A DNA stretch of 64,000 nucleotides from Nitrospinaceae bacterium (GCA_029261535.1 JAJDBF010000070.1:62001-126000), one strand, 5' to 3'; shown: positions 51,901-61,155, counted from the first letter of the stretch. Notes: generated by a model not told the origin, from the letters alone. Numbers and translations: made by a program.

Positions 51901-52263
51901 TTAAAATGTGTAGACGTGAACCCCCTGGTCCTGCAATTTACTCAGGCTGGGGAGCCCGGTGGTATTAGGAACCGCGTTGTCCTTGATCAGGTCGTATCCC
52001 GAGGTGTCCGCTCCAAACACATCCGCACAGGCGCAGGAGATTCCCTCAATCTTGTCAGCGACCGCTTCAAACAAATCATGCGCCGGATGATCTTCGTTTT
52101 GTAATACTTCCGGCCAACGGGTCCCGGTGCCCTGAAAATAGATAGACACTTCCTTGCCAGCATTTTTAAAATCGTAAGCCGTTGCCAATGCATTGAAGAC
52201 ACGGCCCAGAGATTCTTCAGATTCATTTTTGGGGTCAGATAAAACAACGATAGCGTTTTTCAT
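51901..52263 (-). CDS. DsrE/DsrF-like family protein
   Basis: 120 residues. The fold is recognisable from MKNAIVVLSDPKNESEESLGRVFNALATAYDFKNAGKEVSIYFQGTGTRWPEVLQNEDHPAHDLFEAV...GISCACADVFGA. DsrE proteins act in sulfur relay or related redox roles. A CAC pair near residue 80 could be redox active. No dsr or tus partners are adjacent, so the pathway is open. Upstream of the PPOX gene on the - strand. Confidence 0.75.
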   Translation of the reverse strand: MKNAIVVLSDPKNESEESLGRVFNALATAYDFKNAGKEVSIYFQGTGTRWPEVLQNEDHPAHDLFEAVADKIEGISCACADVFGADTSGYDLIKDNAVPNTTGLPSLSKLQDQGVHVYTF

Positions 52264-52527
52264 TTTTAGTCCCTGCCTCTTCTCAAGTTTGAATTTTTAT
52301 TTGTTCAATGTTGATGACACCAGGCCAACCCTGATGTCACTCTCTGTAGAGCAGTTTCTGTGCCAAACCAGCGACAGGATCATAAGTCATTATTTTTAAA
52401 AGACTAAGCCTACACCTGCCAATTAAAATTAAATAACGAATTTTAGTTATTTACTAAATTTCATGTTATTATCTAAAGAATTCATTAAATATCATCACAA
52501 GATCTTCCCAAAAAAAGGAAGACATTC

Positions 52528-54021
52528 ATGGCACAAAAAAAACCTGAAAAACCTTCAACGCCAACTTTCGAAAAATCTTTAAAAAAATTCGAGTACATGA
52601 ACAACCTGATACTGGAATCTGCCGGTGAGGGTATTTACGGGATCGACGCGGAAGGGAAAACCACCTTCGTTAACCGGTCTGCAGAAAAGATGACGGGATA
52701 CACGGCAAAGGAAATGATCGGAAAGTGTCAGCATGAACTGTGTCATCATTCACGACCCGACGGGACCCCGTTTCCTGTAGAAACCTGTCCGATCTACGCC
52801 GCTTTCAGCGATGGCAAAAAGTATGAAGTGTCCGATGAAGTGTTCTGGCGCAAGGACGGCACAAGTTTTCCGGTGGAATATGTGAGCACCCCCATCGTCG
52901 AAAACATGAAACTGTTGGGCGCGGTGGTGGTCTTCCGTGACATCACTGAACGTAAACGGGCGGAGAAAGAAATTCAGGACCTGCGTCAACGACTTGAGAT
53001 GGAAAATGAATACCTGCGGGAGGAATATAGAGAAGCCACCACCTATGGCGGCATCATCGGCAACAGTCCAGCCTTATCCCGCATCGTCAACCAGATTGAA
53101 ATGGTGGCCCCGACAGATGCCAGCGTTTTGATCGTTGGGGAATCGGGCACGGGTAAGGAACTGGTGGCGCGCGAAATCCACAACAACAGTTCCCGAAAAC
53201 AAATGCCGATCATCAAGGTCAATTGCGCCTCGATCCCGAGAGAGTTGTATGAGAGCGAATTTTTTGGACACGTCAAGGGAAGCTTCACTGGCGCGGTGCG
53301 CGACCGGGCGGGCCGTTTTGAACTGGCGCATGGCGGAACCCTGTTCCTCGACGAAGTCGGCGAAATTCCGCTCGATTTGCAAAGCAAATTATTGCGAGTG
53401 CTTCAGGAAGGAACCTACGAACGTATCGGTGATGAAAAAACAAGAGAAACCAATGTTCGCATCATCGCCGCCACCAATCTCGATTTGAAAGCCTGCATCA
53501 GGCAGGGAACCTTTCGCGAAGACTTGTATTACCGGTTGAACGTATTCCCTATAGAAGTGCCGCCTTTGCGGGAAAGAAAGGAAGATATCCCCCTGCTGAC
53601 CGGTCAGTTTCTGGAACAGGTTTCGAGAAAAATGAACCGTCTCATCCCACGCCTGACGCAAGCCCATGTGCGCCGACTGAAACAATACGATTGGCCGGGA
53701 AATGTGCGGGAACTGCACAACATTCTCGAACGTGCTGTCATCCTGTCCCGCAAGGGGAAACTGAGTTTTGAACTGCCGACACCATCAAACAGCGAACCTC
53801 TTGAAGCTGGAGCCTCCCCCGCTCAATCGAAAAATAATATCAGTGAGGACGTGCTGACTTTAGATGAACTGCGTGAACTGGAACGACAAAATATTTTACG
53901 CGCACTTGATCAATGCAAATGGAAAGTATCGGGAGCCGAAGGTGCGGCAGAACTGTTGGGCATGAACCCAACCACCCTGGCCTCTAAAATGAAAGTGATG
54001 GCCCTCAAACGCCCGCGCTGA
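52528..54021 (+). CDS. PAS-containing sigma-54-dependent transcriptional activator
   Basis: 497 residues with AAGGAAG 7 bases upstream. A PAS/PAC domain (about 20-145, ILESAGEGIYGIDAEGKTTFVNRSAEKMTGYTAKEM...VVFRDITERKRAEKE) and a short coiled coil lead into the AAA+ domain: Walker A GESGTGKE (about 208), loop GSFTGA (variant of GAFTGA, about 252), Walker B GGTLFLDEVGEI, sensor RIIAATNLDL. The C-terminal Fis-type HTH reads ILRALDQCKWKVSGAEGAAELLGMNPTTLASKMK. No phospho-receiver, so it senses a ligand or redox signal itself. The target promoters are unknown; the sigma-54-like site at 17670 is one candidate class. Confidence 0.93.
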   Translation: MAQKKPEKPSTPTFEKSLKKFEYMNNLILESAGEGIYGIDAEGKTTFVNRSAEKMTGYTAKEMIGKCQHELCHHSRPDGTPFPVETCPIYAAFSDGKKYEVSDEVFWRKDGTSFPVEYVSTPIVENMKLLGAVVVFRDITERKRAEKEIQDLRQRLEMENEYLREEYREATTYGGIIGNSPALSRIVNQIEMVAPTDASVLIVGESGTGKELVAREIHNNSSRKQMPIIKVNCASIPRELYESEFFGHVKGSFTGAVRDRAGRFELAHGGTLFLDEVGEIPLDLQSKLLRVLQEGTYERIGDEKTRETNVRIIAATNLDLKACIRQGTFREDLYYRLNVFPIEVPPLRERKEDIPLLTGQFLEQVSRKMNRLIPRLTQAHVRRLKQYDWPGNVRELHNILERAVILSRKGKLSFELPTPSNSEPLEAGASPAQSKNNISEDVLTLDELRELERQNILRALDQCKWKVSGAEGAAELLGMNPTTLASKMKVMALKRPR

Positions 54022-54096
54022 TTTTCAAGCACATCCTAAGGAATGCTTCTTTCCTGACCGAGCACGGAGGATTCATTTTGATTTTGAGTGGTGCGC

Positions 54097-54882
54097 TCAA
54101 GGCCGATCGTAGCCATAAGAAAGAATTATCTTTTCAGCAGAATCACTTATCAGGAATTCCAGAAAGGCTGTCGCCGCAGAATTTTTCTCACCTCGTGCCA
54201 GCAACACAGCGTCCTGATTAAGAGGATCGTGAAAATCAGACGGCACCTGCCAATGCTGACGCGTCATTTTATTTTTGGGATCCAGCACCTGAGACAAGGC
54301 GACAAACCCGAGCCCGGCGTTGCCAGACATCGCAAACTGAAAAGTCTGACCAATGTTTTCGCCGCGCACAAGGTGAGGTCTCAGTTTATCCCACAATTTT
54401 AATTTTTGAAGCGTCTGCCGGGCCGCCTTGCCATACGGCGCGGTTTTTGGATTTGCCAGAGCCAACCGTTTAACTTTCATCCGGCGTAATACAGTTGCAC
54501 CATTTTCCGATAAAGTTTTTGGATTGGCACTCCACAGAGCCAGCTTGCCCACAGCGTAAGTGAACCTTGATCCCGCCACCGCCTGCCCATTGTTCTCAAG
54601 TAACTGCGGACGCCGACTGTCCGCCGCCAATAACAGGTCGAACGGAGCTCCCTGGATAACCTGCGCGTACAACTTGCCGGTGGAACCTGCGATGGTTTGC
54701 ACCCGATGCCCGGTTTGAGCTTCAAATTTTTTGGCGATGGCTTTGAGCGGATTGTGAAAGTTGGAAGCCACTGCAACGCGCACCTCCTCCGCAAGAGCCG
54801 TGGAGGAAGCAATGCTCCATAGAGTCAGGGTCAGGATCAAACGCGGAAAGCGGAGTCTCAATAAATCTACAAGTCGGCGCAT
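54097..54882 (-). CDS. modA: Molybdate ABC transporter periplasmic binding protein ModA
   Basis: 261 residues from the ATG at 54880-54882, which gives a normal signal peptide (about 1-31, ending STALA); a longer in-frame start would run through the upstream operator. Family motifs: EVRVAVASNFHNPLKAIAKKFEAQTGHRVQTIAGSTGKLYAQVIQGAPFDLLLAADSRRPQLL and LALANPKTAPYGKAARQTL, with ligand Ser in GSTGKL. It binds molybdate or tungstate outside the inner membrane. modB and modC are not adjacent: the next gene downstream is on the opposite strand. Confidence 0.9.
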   Translation of the reverse strand: MRRLVDLLRLRFPRLILTLTLWSIASSTALAEEVRVAVASNFHNPLKAIAKKFEAQTGHRVQTIAGSTGKLYAQVIQGAPFDLLLAADSRRPQLLENNGQAVAGSRFTYAVGKLALWSANPKTLSENGATVLRRMKVKRLALANPKTAPYGKAARQTLQKLKLWDKLRPHLVRGENIGQTFQFAMSGNAGLGFVALSQVLDPKNKMTRQHWQVPSDFHDPLNQDAVLLARGEKNSAATAFLEFLISDSAEKIILSYGYDRP

Positions 54883-54920
54883 GACCAATCGGGGAACGCG
54901 GTTGATGAGGACATTGATAA

Positions 54921-54944
54921 CGGTATATTTCCATATATATATCG
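54921..54944 (-). promoter_or_regulatory. ModE-like operator upstream of modA
   Basis: CGGTATAT (54921-54928) and ATATATCG (54937-54944) form an imperfect inverted repeat with an 8-bp spacer, 39-62 bp upstream of the modA ATG. E. coli ModE sites have CGTTATAT-N8-ACATAACG, so each half has one or two differences. Molybdate-dependent repression is inferred. Confidence 0.5.
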
Positions 54945-54958
54945 ATAAGTCAATAGCA

Positions 54959-55110
54959 ACTGACCTTGCGGGTCCTCCGCAGACGACGAGCGGGCTGACC
55001 TTGACTGCGCGAACGACAGCTTCGGCACGCAAAATTATTTTTTTATGTTAGCTGACCGCAAGGTCCGCTGTCCGCAGAGGACCACCTTCCGGTGGGGGTA
55101 ACGGGCAGTC
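54959..55110. repeat. GC-rich palindromic repeat cluster (family C)
   Basis: Several related words in both orientations: ACCTTGCGGGTCCTCCGCAG, GACCGCAAGGTCCGCTGTCC, CCGCAGAGGACC. The same vocabulary recurs at 55160-55200, 58885-58950 and 63545-63760. The modA-kamA gap has no gene. Confidence 0.5.
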
Positions 55111-55123
55111 CTTTATTACGCAA

Positions 55124-56305
55124 TCAACAATTTCTGAGCGCATCGCTAAATGTTTCTTGTTCGCTGTCCGCGGAGGACCCGCAGAGGTTTTGTTCGGCAG
55201 AGACTTCAGCGGTATCGGCGAGGGCTTCCTGTTTACGGGAGCGTGCGCTGGGTTGGGGATAGCGATAGGTTTTGCCTTCGAAGTTGGTGACGACCACTTC
55301 TTCCTCGGAATGACGGACGATGGTATCCGGCAGAAGGCGCACCTTGCCGCCGCCGCCCGGCGTGTCGATCACGTAGTAGGGAACGCCCATGCCTGAAGTA
55401 TGGCCCATCAGGGCTTTGAGGATGTTCAATCCGGTTTCGACGGTGGTACGAAAATGATCCGTGCCCATGGTCATGTCGGCCTGATAAATATAATAAGGTT
55501 TGACGCGCATCTTGAGTAACTTGTGCATCAGTTCACGCATCACGTCAACCGAATCGTTGACACCTTTGAGCAGTACCGTTTGACTGCCCAGCGGAATACC
55601 GGCATCCGCCAGCCGGTTGCAGGCCAATTCCACTTCCGGCGTGATTTCATCCGGATGATTGAAATGCAGGTTGGCGTAAAGCGGATGAAATTTTTTGAGC
55701 ATCTCGCACAGTTTGGGGGTGATGCGATCCGGCAGAGTTCCCGGAACGCGCGTCCCCAGTCGAATAATTTCCAGATGCTTGATTTCCCGCAGAGCGGTCA
55801 GAATGCGTTCCAACTCGCGATCCGGCACCAGCAAAGGGTCGCCGCCGGACATGATAACATCCCGCACTTCCGGATGTTGAGCAATGTATTCGATGCCCTT
55901 GCTCAAGGTTTCGCGTGTGACCAGGCCGGGAAAACCGATCTTGCGTTTTCGTGTGCAAAAACGACAGATGATCGGGCAATGGTTATTGATCATCAATAGA
56001 ACGCGGTCCGGGTAACGATGCACCAGTTCCGGCACCGGCATGTCGCGCTCTTCTTTGAGAGGGTCGGACTCCAGTGCCTCTTCGGTGCTAAGAAAGTCGT
56101 CGAGCTCTTCTTCTGTGGGCACCACCTGACGCCACAGAGGATCATCAGCAGATTTGATCTTGCTGGCAAAATACGAGTTGATCCGGATGGGGAAAACTTC
56201 CGCCACCCGTTGCAACTTCTCACGATAAACCGGGTCGCGGGAAATAAAAGGGAGTTGATCCACTTTGGTGATGCTACCGCTCAACTGCTGTTGCCAGGTT
56301 TCCAT
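55124..56305 (-). CDS. kamA: KamA-family radical SAM lysine 2,3-aminomutase
   Basis: 393 residues. The radical SAM Cys triad is CPIICRFCTRK (about residues 111-121). The family blocks SGGDPLLVPDRELERILTALREI, HFNHPDEITPEVELACNRLADAGIPLGSQTVLLKGVNDSVDVM, KPYYIYQADMTMGTDHFRT and YYVIDTPGGGGKVRLLPD (PLP and lysine sites) are all present. It converts L-lysine to beta-lysine, for osmolyte synthesis or EF-P modification; no ablB or efp is adjacent. The last ~30 residues (ADTAEVSAEQNLCGSSADSEQ) are outside the family and translate a family-C repeat. Confidence 0.9.
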   Translation of the reverse strand: METWQQQLSGSITKVDQLPFISRDPVYREKLQRVAEVFPIRINSYFASKIKSADDPLWRQVVPTEEELDDFLSTEEALESDPLKEERDMPVPELVHRYPDRVLLMINNHCPIICRFCTRKRKIGFPGLVTRETLSKGIEYIAQHPEVRDVIMSGGDPLLVPDRELERILTALREIKHLEIIRLGTRVPGTLPDRITPKLCEMLKKFHPLYANLHFNHPDEITPEVELACNRLADAGIPLGSQTVLLKGVNDSVDVMRELMHKLLKMRVKPYYIYQADMTMGTDHFRTTVETGLNILKALMGHTSGMGVPYYVIDTPGGGGKVRLLPDTIVRHSEEEVVVTNFEGKTYRYPQPSARSRKQEALADTAEVSAEQNLCGSSADSEQETFSDALRNC

Positions 56306-56339
56306 AAGGTACCTTAAAAAGTTTTCGGGGGAATTTGAA

Positions 56340-56582
56340 TCAGGAGTTGGCGTAGGTTTTTTTCAGGTAGTCGATGATATCGTTTTCATCGCTCAGCACA
56401 ATATCTTCATCGACCATAACCGGTACTGTGGATTGCCCGGAAATTTCCATTACATCAGAACGCAGGTGGTGCGGCCACGGAACATCGATTTTTTCGTATT
56501 CGATTCCCATCCGCTCCAGTTGGTTGCGAACCATCGCACAATAACCACAGCTATCAAGGTTGTAAAGTTGAATTTGTCCCAT
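56340..56582 (-). CDS. Glutaredoxin / GST-N-like thiol protein
   Basis: 80 residues. IQLYNLDSCGYCAMVRNQLERMGIEYEKIDV carries a CGYC active site after the first strand, followed by the cis-Pro STVPVMVDEDIVLSDENDIIDYL, the glutathione-binding pattern of glutaredoxins and GST N-domains. A cytoplasmic thiol-disulfide role is likely. It lies 34 bases upstream of kamA and 26 bases after the 475-aa gene in the same direction, so the three are probably one operon. Confidence 0.85.
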   Translation of the reverse strand: MGQIQLYNLDSCGYCAMVRNQLERMGIEYEKIDVPWPHHLRSDVMEISGQSTVPVMVDEDIVLSDENDIIDYLKKTYANS

Positions 56583-56608
56583 AATCCTTACGACCTGCTT
56601 TCAATTTT

Positions 56609-58036
56609 TTATTCAGCGATGGAGCAAGGAACCATCACCGCATCGGTCATTCCGTGAATCTTCTTTTTATCTTGCGGGCAAAGCGTTGCCAGAACGCCGC
56701 CCAAGCGCGTTTCCCCCTTCACCACAAAGTAGTAAGGGGTGAGCCGCACCCGGCTTTGCATTTCCCGCAGAGCTTTTTGCTGTTCATCCCGGTAGGAGAT
56801 GACAAAACGCTTGCCCTTGTGAAACTCCTGCAGGATGCTGGGTTCCTCCGGATACCTCTCAAGCCTCTCCTTGATCGTGGCCTGCCAATCCTCGGACGAA
56901 ACATCATGCCCGACCACCACGCCCCGGCTACCCCAGGACAAGGGAGAAAACCCGGAAGTCTTCACCACCAGTTCCCGTTCCTTTTGCGTCAGAGGGAGCA
57001 GGGCCTGCCAATCGGTTATCGCCCGGCCCTGAATCTCCAATCCGGGAATCACCGCTTGTGGCGGCAAAGGCCGATCATCGAGAATCCACGTCCTTGGAAT
57101 AAGATGGGATAACAGGCCAAAGGTTTCACTTCCGAGATATTTTTCCCACCATTCGGCAAGCAGAGGGTGATGAAACAGGCCGAAACTGAGCTTTTCTTCA
57201 AGCTGAGGCTTATACGGCGGCGTGACCGATACCTTGCCTTTTTTAACGGCGTAACCGATCAATTCTGCCTTGGGAATGTTCTTGAGATCAAACAATTCAT
57301 AAAAACGATAGACCGCATCAAGGGCTTGAGGACCACTGCCTTCATCATTAGAGAGGCCGTCCTCACGGAATAAAATATCGCGTGGATGACACACCGTGAC
57401 CTGCGCACCCTGGCTCTTGAGGACGCGGCCCAGATAGTCCATTTCCGCACGGTAGTCTTTAGCTTCATCAGACACGACCAGTGCCACCCGGCAATCCTCC
57501 TTACCCGTCAACGCCTGCATCATCTTCCAGAACAACCGGGGGATACCGCCTTGCTTTTGCCCGACAAGATTATGTTGATCGCCATACAAAGCCATCAAGC
57601 CTGAAGTCCGCCCGAATCCACCAGGAACGGAGTCCAGTTCCGTGATGGAAAACCCTTTCTCGGTTACCATAATATCGGGCCGAATAATACCGGGGAGATG
57701 CGTTTTGAAACGCTTCATTTGCGCCAGTGCCAGCAAGTCCGAGGGCTTGCCGGCATCCAGGTATTCAGCCACCCAGGCCGGGGCCCGGCCTTTGATGCTA
57801 TCAAAATAAAGCTGATTGAGGGCCTTATAAAATGCCAGCAGATGCGGCCCGAGATTCTCCAGGAATTCCACATCCTGTTTCGGCAAAGGAAAAGGCTCGG
57901 GAGAAATACGCCAGGTGTCCCCCTCAGACTCCGGTACTTCGCCGTAAAGGCCCCAGCCCGTGAGGTCCTCTTTGATCTGTTCACAACGATCCATCGGGTC
58001 GGCAAGAATTGAATTCACTAAAATACTTTCCCTCAT
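56609..58036 (-). CDS. Unrecognised 475-residue cytoplasmic protein
   Basis: The start is the ATG at 58034-58036 (MRESILVNSILADPMDRCEQIKEDL); upstream in-frame starts add 46 residues of poor quality. Segments such as GFSITELDSVPGGFGRTSGLMALYG, RVALVVSDEAKDYRAEMDYLGRVLKSQGAQVTVCHP and ELVVKTSGFSPLSWGSRGVVVGHDVSSEDW resemble the layered fold of ATP-grasp-like ligases, with an ATP-grasp-like VVKTSG strand. This is a weak guess and the substrate is unknown. No signal peptide. In line with glutaredoxin and kamA. Confidence 0.6.
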   Translation of the reverse strand: MRESILVNSILADPMDRCEQIKEDLTGWGLYGEVPESEGDTWRISPEPFPLPKQDVEFLENLGPHLLAFYKALNQLYFDSIKGRAPAWVAEYLDAGKPSDLLALAQMKRFKTHLPGIIRPDIMVTEKGFSITELDSVPGGFGRTSGLMALYGDQHNLVGQKQGGIPRLFWKMMQALTGKEDCRVALVVSDEAKDYRAEMDYLGRVLKSQGAQVTVCHPRDILFREDGLSNDEGSGPQALDAVYRFYELFDLKNIPKAELIGYAVKKGKVSVTPPYKPQLEEKLSFGLFHHPLLAEWWEKYLGSETFGLLSHLIPRTWILDDRPLPPQAVIPGLEIQGRAITDWQALLPLTQKERELVVKTSGFSPLSWGSRGVVVGHDVSSEDWQATIKERLERYPEEPSILQEFHKGKRFVISYRDEQQKALREMQSRVRLTPYYFVVKGETRLGGVLATLCPQDKKKIHGMTDAVMVPCSIAE

Positions 58037-58208
58037 AAGGATTGAAAAAATATGCTCTGACTTTATTTGGATGCTAAATTCCTGATCCTGTTGCAGATTA
58101 CCGAAATTTAACCAGAAGATAAAGGCGCGTTGCCCATGAAACAGAATCCTCCCAAAGAGGTGATACAATGGCAACTGCGGACCAACCTATTAAAATAATC
58201 AGGACCCC

Positions 58209-58880
58209 ATGACTGACACCCGTCAAATTTCTCTGTTCCCCTTGCCTTCCACTGTATTCTTCCCAACCACCCTGTTGCCACTTCATATTTTTGAAATTCG
58301 CTACCGGGAGATGGTCGAACACTCCATCGAAACCGGGCAGTGGATCGGCATGGTCCTGCTGGAACCAGGTTGGGAAAACCAGTATTACGGCAACCCGCCC
58401 ATTCACAGCATCGGTTGCGCCGGGCTCCTCGAAAAACATTCCCGGCACGATGACGGCAAATACGACATCGTGCTTGCCGGCCAAAACCGCTTCCGTATCC
58501 TGGAAGAAATCGGCGACAGCCCGTTCCGGCAGGCCAACGTCGAACTACTGGTCAACACCGAAGACGCTCCCATTGACAAGAACGAAGGTTCGCGTTTCTA
58601 TGACCTCGCCTCACGCTTCTGGAATTTCAGGGAACTGTTACCGGAAGAAAAACGCGATGAACTCGAACTGGACCTCGGTAGTTGCCAAAGCCTCGGAGAT
58701 GCCGCCGACCGCATGACTCAACTGCTCGACTTCACACTGGATCAACAACGCTTCTTTCTGGAAGAACTCGACGTTAAAAAACGAGTGTCTGCCCTTGAAG
58801 AAATTCTGAACCTCAAAACACAAATCGTGCAACAGTCCTCACGCTTCGCCCGCGAAGGCCTCGACTCCCGCTGGAATTGA
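58209..58880 (+). CDS. Lon N-terminal-domain protein
   Basis: 223 residues. It begins QISLFPLPSTVFFPTTLLPLHIFEIRYREMVEHSIETGQWIGMVLL and continues IHSIGCAGLLEKHSRHDDGKYDIVLAGQNRFRILEEI, the LON substrate-binding domain without AAA or protease parts. The helical C-terminal part follows. Stand-alone LON-domain proteins are widespread and their role is undefined. Divergent from the 475-aa gene; the start has AGGA 4 bases upstream. Confidence 0.88.
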   Translation: MTDTRQISLFPLPSTVFFPTTLLPLHIFEIRYREMVEHSIETGQWIGMVLLEPGWENQYYGNPPIHSIGCAGLLEKHSRHDDGKYDIVLAGQNRFRILEEIGDSPFRQANVELLVNTEDAPIDKNEGSRFYDLASRFWNFRELLPEEKRDELELDLGSCQSLGDAADRMTQLLDFTLDQQRFFLEELDVKKRVSALEEILNLKTQIVQQSSRFAREGLDSRWN

Positions 58881-59076
58881 TGCTCCTTGCGGAGGACCAA
58901 CGAAAAACAGACCTTGCGGTCGACCAACTGGAAACATTTTGTGACGCGCCCTGGAAATATTGCCAGCACTTTAACCTTGAGCAAGTCACCCCCACCGCAA
59001 GGTTCCGGTTGCCTATTAGAGTAGAAAACAGGCATAATCCCCCTTCTCTTAACTCATCAAAGCGGAATTTTTTCAC

Positions 59077-60546
59077 ATGATCTGTATTCCCATAGTCGGC
59101 CCCTCGCAACAGCAAGCCCTGCAAGACCTCGAACGCAGTCAGAATCTTGCAGATATTATTGAGTTGCGCATGGATTTGATCCCCGATGCCAACCTGCAGG
59201 AATTGATGCAAGCCGCTGGCAAACCGGTGATCGTCACCTACCGCGCCAAGATGGACGGCGGTCAATTCAAGGGCACCGACGAAGAGCGCGTTGCCTCCAT
59301 CCGACAGGCCATCGACCTCGGTGCGCCCTATGTCGACATCGAAACCTCCACGCCCGGCCCTCTGCTGAAATCCGTGCTGGAAAATAAAGGCGACAGTCAA
59401 ATCATCCTGTCGCATCACGATTTCACCCGCACCGACGAGAGCATCGAAAAAATTTACGAGATCATGTGCGAACTGCCCGCCGACATCCTCAAGATCATCA
59501 CTTACGCGCAGGACATCACCGACAATCTGGCACTGTTCCAATTACTCTTTCGGGCGCGTAAAGAAGAAAGAAAACTAATCGCTTTCTGCATGGGGGAGAA
59601 GGGAGAAGTGAGCCGCATCCTGTCAGTTCATTTCGGCAGTTGGCTGACCTTCGGCTCGCTGGAAACCGGCAAGGAAAGCGCACCGGGGCAGATACCGGCG
59701 CGGATTCTCAAAGACGTGTACCGCGTCAACGACATTGCCTCCGATGCCAAAATCTTCGGCGTGATCGGCGACCCGGTCAACAAGAGCATGGGGTATCTGA
59801 TCCACAACAAGGCGTTTCAACTGACCGGCCTACCGCATGTCTACGTGCCGTTTCCCGTGCAAAACGTCCAGCGTTTCTTCGCCGCGTTCGAGCCGTACCT
59901 CGGCGGACTCAGCGTCACCATGCCGCACAAGGAAGAAATAGGAGCCGTCCTCGGCACAGTTTCACCGCAGGCTAAAAACATAGGAGCCGTCAACACCGTT
60001 GTCCGTGAAAACGACACATGGGCAGGACACAACACCGACGGCACCGGCGCGCTGAGAGCACTCAAAACAAAAGGGGACGTGGCTGGCAAGAATGTCGTCA
60101 TCATCGGCGCGGGTGGCACCGCCAAAGCCATCGGCCATACTTTAAAAGACGCCGGTGCGAAACTCACCCTCACCTATCACCGCAACCAAAAACGCGGGCA
60201 GAAATTGGCGGATCAACTCGGGGCGCGACTGATTCACATCGATTCAATTGCCAGCGAAACGCCGGACATTCTCATCAACTGCTCACCTGTGGGGATGACC
60301 CCAAATGTAAAGCAGACCCCCTGCCCGGCAAGCGTACTCAAGCCCGGCATGATCGTGTTCGACTCCGTCTACAATCCGCTGGAAACGCGTTTGATATCAG
60401 AGGCCAAAGCCGCAGGTTGCATAACCATTCCCGGCATCGAGCTGTTCGTCAATCAGGCCGTGGAACAGTTTGAACTGTGGACCGGCAAGACCGCCCCCAT
60501 CGACGCCATGCGGCAAGTGGTACTGGATAAACTGAAGGAACGTTGA
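59077..60546 (+). CDS. aroDE: Fused 3-dehydroquinate dehydratase (type I) / shikimate dehydrogenase
   Basis: 489 residues. Residues 1-~215 are type I AroD: DIIELRMDLIPD, PVIVTYRAKMDGG, YVDIETSTP, LSHHDF (the catalytic His region) and LIAFCMGEKGEVSRI (Schiff-base Lys region). From ~225 is AroE: KIFGVIGDPVNKSMGYLIHNKAF, LSVTMPHKEEIG (catalytic Lys), AVNTVV, GHNTDGTG and the NADP fold VVIIGAGGTAKAIGHTL, TYHRNQKR. It performs steps 3 and 4 of the shikimate pathway in one enzyme. Single gene with the small upstream gap. Confidence 0.95.
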   Translation: MICIPIVGPSQQQALQDLERSQNLADIIELRMDLIPDANLQELMQAAGKPVIVTYRAKMDGGQFKGTDEERVASIRQAIDLGAPYVDIETSTPGPLLKSVLENKGDSQIILSHHDFTRTDESIEKIYEIMCELPADILKIITYAQDITDNLALFQLLFRARKEERKLIAFCMGEKGEVSRILSVHFGSWLTFGSLETGKESAPGQIPARILKDVYRVNDIASDAKIFGVIGDPVNKSMGYLIHNKAFQLTGLPHVYVPFPVQNVQRFFAAFEPYLGGLSVTMPHKEEIGAVLGTVSPQAKNIGAVNTVVRENDTWAGHNTDGTGALRALKTKGDVAGKNVVIIGAGGTAKAIGHTLKDAGAKLTLTYHRNQKRGQKLADQLGARLIHIDSIASETPDILINCSPVGMTPNVKQTPCPASVLKPGMIVFDSVYNPLETRLISEAKAAGCITIPGIELFVNQAVEQFELWTGKTAPIDAMRQVVLDKLKER

Positions 60547-60596
60547 ATACCCTCAAAATAATCACCTCTTGCAACAAACCCAGTTCAAAAACCAAG

Positions 60597-60709
60597 GCGA
60601 GATTCTTCGTCGCCTAACGGCTTCTCAGAATGACATGCGTGATTTTTACTAGTTTTCAAAAAGACATAAAACACCGAACTGTCATGCTGAGTGAAACGAA
60701 GCATCTCGC
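60597..60709. repeat. Inverted pair of repeat family A
   Basis: GCGAGATTCTTCG...TCAGAATGACA (60597-60635) and TGTCATGCTGA...GAAGCATCTCGC (60680-60709) are inverted copies. The same motif lies at 10983-11023 inside the MITE-like element. Short palindromic intergenic repeat, no gene. Confidence 0.6.
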
Positions 60710-60735
60710 AGTGGATTTTCAATAAATCAAGCCGC

Positions 60736-61155
60736 TCAAGGGATGGCGGTCAAACAATCCCACACCGCCCCAATTCCTTCAGGCATATATTCATTGCAGC
60801 GCCTGTATAAACTGCTGATCCACATAAAAATAATTAGTCCAACAAACGAAGAATACAAGGAAATAAGAATTCGCCTTACCCGGCTTCCATGCTTAATCAA
60901 GACATCATCATTTGCTTCAAGATACATTTTTTTCATACAAAGTTTATAAACCGCACTAAAAGACATAGCAAAGATTAAAAATGTGGCTTTGTAAACGATT
61001 TTCTCTATATTTCCCGAAGGCATATACGTCACCTTCTGCCATAACTCGGGATAGTAACTAATCAATCGCTTATATACCAACCAAAGGGAATAATGATAGA
61101 TGCTCCAAGAACAAATCATGATTGCTGTAAAACCCAGTGCCAAGAAACCATCCAT
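60736..61155 (-). CDS. Small multi-pass membrane protein, unknown
   Basis: 139 residues. Hydrophobic segments at about 4-30 (FLALGFTAIMICSWSIYHYSLWLVY), 57-75 (KATFLIFAMSFSAVYKLCM) and 96-118 (RILISLYSSFVGLIIFMWISSLY), with basic loops. No family recognised. Base composition is AT-richer than the neighbours, which may indicate transfer. It is isolated, with GAGAG near the ATG. Confidence 0.5.
   Translation of the reverse strand: MDGFLALGFTAIMICSWSIYHYSLWLVYKRLISYYPELWQKVTYMPSGNIEKIVYKATFLIFAMSFSAVYKLCMKKMYLEANDDVLIKHGSRVRRILISLYSSFVGLIIFMWISSLYRRCNEYMPEGIGAVWDCLTAIP

Noticed and set aside
58877-59080. 67-codon open frame between the Lon-domain gene and aroDE
   Set aside because: It translates family-C repeat sequence and overlaps the aroDE start.
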